Shown here one piece after another: positions 63,524-64,000 of a stretch of DNA of 64,000 bases. The notes beneath the pieces are model-generated. The model was not told where the DNA came from. It worked only from the letters and a program-made list of their open reading frames with translations, and did not search any database. The stretch's first letter is position 1; each line of letters opens with the position of its first letter. The position numbers and the translations under genes were made by a program. Origin of the DNA: Streptomyces erythrochromogenes (GTDB lineage: Bacteria; Actinomycetota; Actinomycetes; Streptomycetales; Streptomycetaceae); NCBI RefSeq assembly GCF_036170895.1, contig NZ_CP108036.1, positions 1,984,001 to 2,048,000 on the forward strand, in the 5' to 3' direction.

Positions 63524-64000
63524 TCAGCCCGCAGAGAGCCGGAAGCTCATGTTCCCGAAGCTGACCTGGTCCCCGTCGCGGACGACCGCGGAGCCCGTCA
63601 CGCGGCGCCCGTTGACGCTGGTGCCGTTGGTGGAGCCGAGGTCCTTGAGCACCCACACCCCGTCGCGCAGGCTCAGTTCCGCGTGCATCCGGGAGACGGT
63701 CTCGTGGCTGAGCCGCAGCCCGTTGCCGGGGTCGCGGCCGATCCGCAGGGCCGCCGCGCTCGGATGCGGCAGCAGCAGCTTGGGCAGCCGCTCGGCGGTC
63801 CAGGCGCGCCGGACACCGGCGGACACCGCCGAGACCCGGCCGACCCAGCCGAACAGCCGACGGGTCCACGGGCTTTCGGCGGCCTCCCTGGACTGGAGGT
63901 CGGCGGTGAGGACCGCGAGGTCCTCGGAACGGCGGGCCACCAGGGCGAGTTCCATGCGGCGCAGGAAGGTGTCGTGGGACAGCTTGCCGAGGGCCGCGCC
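63524..64000 (-). CDS. DUF1707/FHA domain protein, partial
   Basis: The gene is cut by the right edge of the window; the visible 158 codons give the C-terminal end. The upstream part (LGKLSHDTFLRRMELALVARRSEDLAVLTADL) is a DUF1707-like helical domain. The C-terminal domain (LRIGRDPGNGLRLSHETVSRMHAELSLRDGVWVLKDLGSTNGTSVNGRRV) is an FHA domain with the conserved R, S..H and GSTNG loops that bind phosphothreonine. Such proteins read Ser/Thr kinase signals. Nothing downstream suggests its partner. Confidence 0.85.
   Translation of the reverse strand, partial: GAALGKLSHDTFLRRMELALVARRSEDLAVLTADLQSREAAESPWTRRLFGWVGRVSAVSAGVRRAWTAERLPKLLLPHPSAAALRIGRDPGNGLRLSHETVSRMHAELSLRDGVWVLKDLGSTNGTSVNGRRVTGSAVVRDGDQVSFGNMSFRLSAG

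Overview
The window is about 73% GC with strongly GC-biased third codon positions, GTG/TTG starts and GGAGG-type ribosome sites. Its gene content (DUF2637 membrane protein, LuxR/S8 protease pair, SAV2148-type HEPN protein, an HVDLGR-type cysteine leader peptide ahead of sulfate assimilation genes) is typical of a Streptomyces chromosome. No tRNA, rRNA, insertion sequence, phage or CRISPR array is visible. Functions are read from sequence motifs and family knowledge, not from database searches.

Layout. 1-8 kb: the end of a TPR protein, a GntR regulator divergent from an iron-box-controlled FhuF-like Fe-S protein, a DUF2637 membrane protein, then a leftward unit of a degenerate PP2C-like protein, a PoxB-type TPP enzyme and a HATPase (anti-sigma-like) protein. 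8-13.6 kb: a large secreted subtilisin divergent from a TrmB/LuxR regulator, and a DUF456 membrane protein. 13.7-25 kb: a mixed stretch with several decaying genes (a TetR tail, an AraC-like regulator, a hypothetical), two GNATs, a secreted PKD/repeat protein, rsgA behind a possible 23-codon ORF, a BrkB-type membrane protein, an AidB-like acyl-CoA dehydrogenase, and a GAF regulator with a third GNAT.

25-35.2 kb is the best-defined unit: leader peptide, ferredoxin-type sulfite/nitrite reductase, small zinc-ribbon protein, cysH, cysC, cysD, cysN, a sulfonate-type ABC transporter (lipoprotein, ATPase, permease) and a sirohydrochlorin chelatase. It makes sulfide from sulfate, imports organosulfur and makes the siroheme needed by the reductase. 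Many of its genes overlap or abut, indicating one translationally coupled operon.

35-48.7 kb: housekeeping and resistance-type genes (ketopantoate-reductase-like, DUF1697, macrolide glycosyltransferase, FUSC membrane protein, APH-like kinase, hydrolase), a TetR/short-chain-dehydrogenase deletion scar, a large secreted protein with three near-identical 375-bp tandem repeats, a DEDDh exonuclease and the HEPN protein. 48.9-54.7 kb: glycogen debranching enzyme glgX/treX and maltooligosyltrehalose synthase treY flanking an MFS exporter.

54.8-59.0 kb holds the most unusual unit: a membrane-anchored pseudokinase, a CHAT caspase-like protease and an alpha/beta hydrolase with overlapping reading frames. 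No activity can be assigned from sequence alone, but the architecture suggests a signalling, cell-death or defence module. The window closes with a LysR regulator divergent from lpdA, an M14 carboxypeptidase carrying a collagen-like glycine-rich insertion, a GNAT, and the C-terminal part of a DUF1707/FHA protein that runs off the right end.
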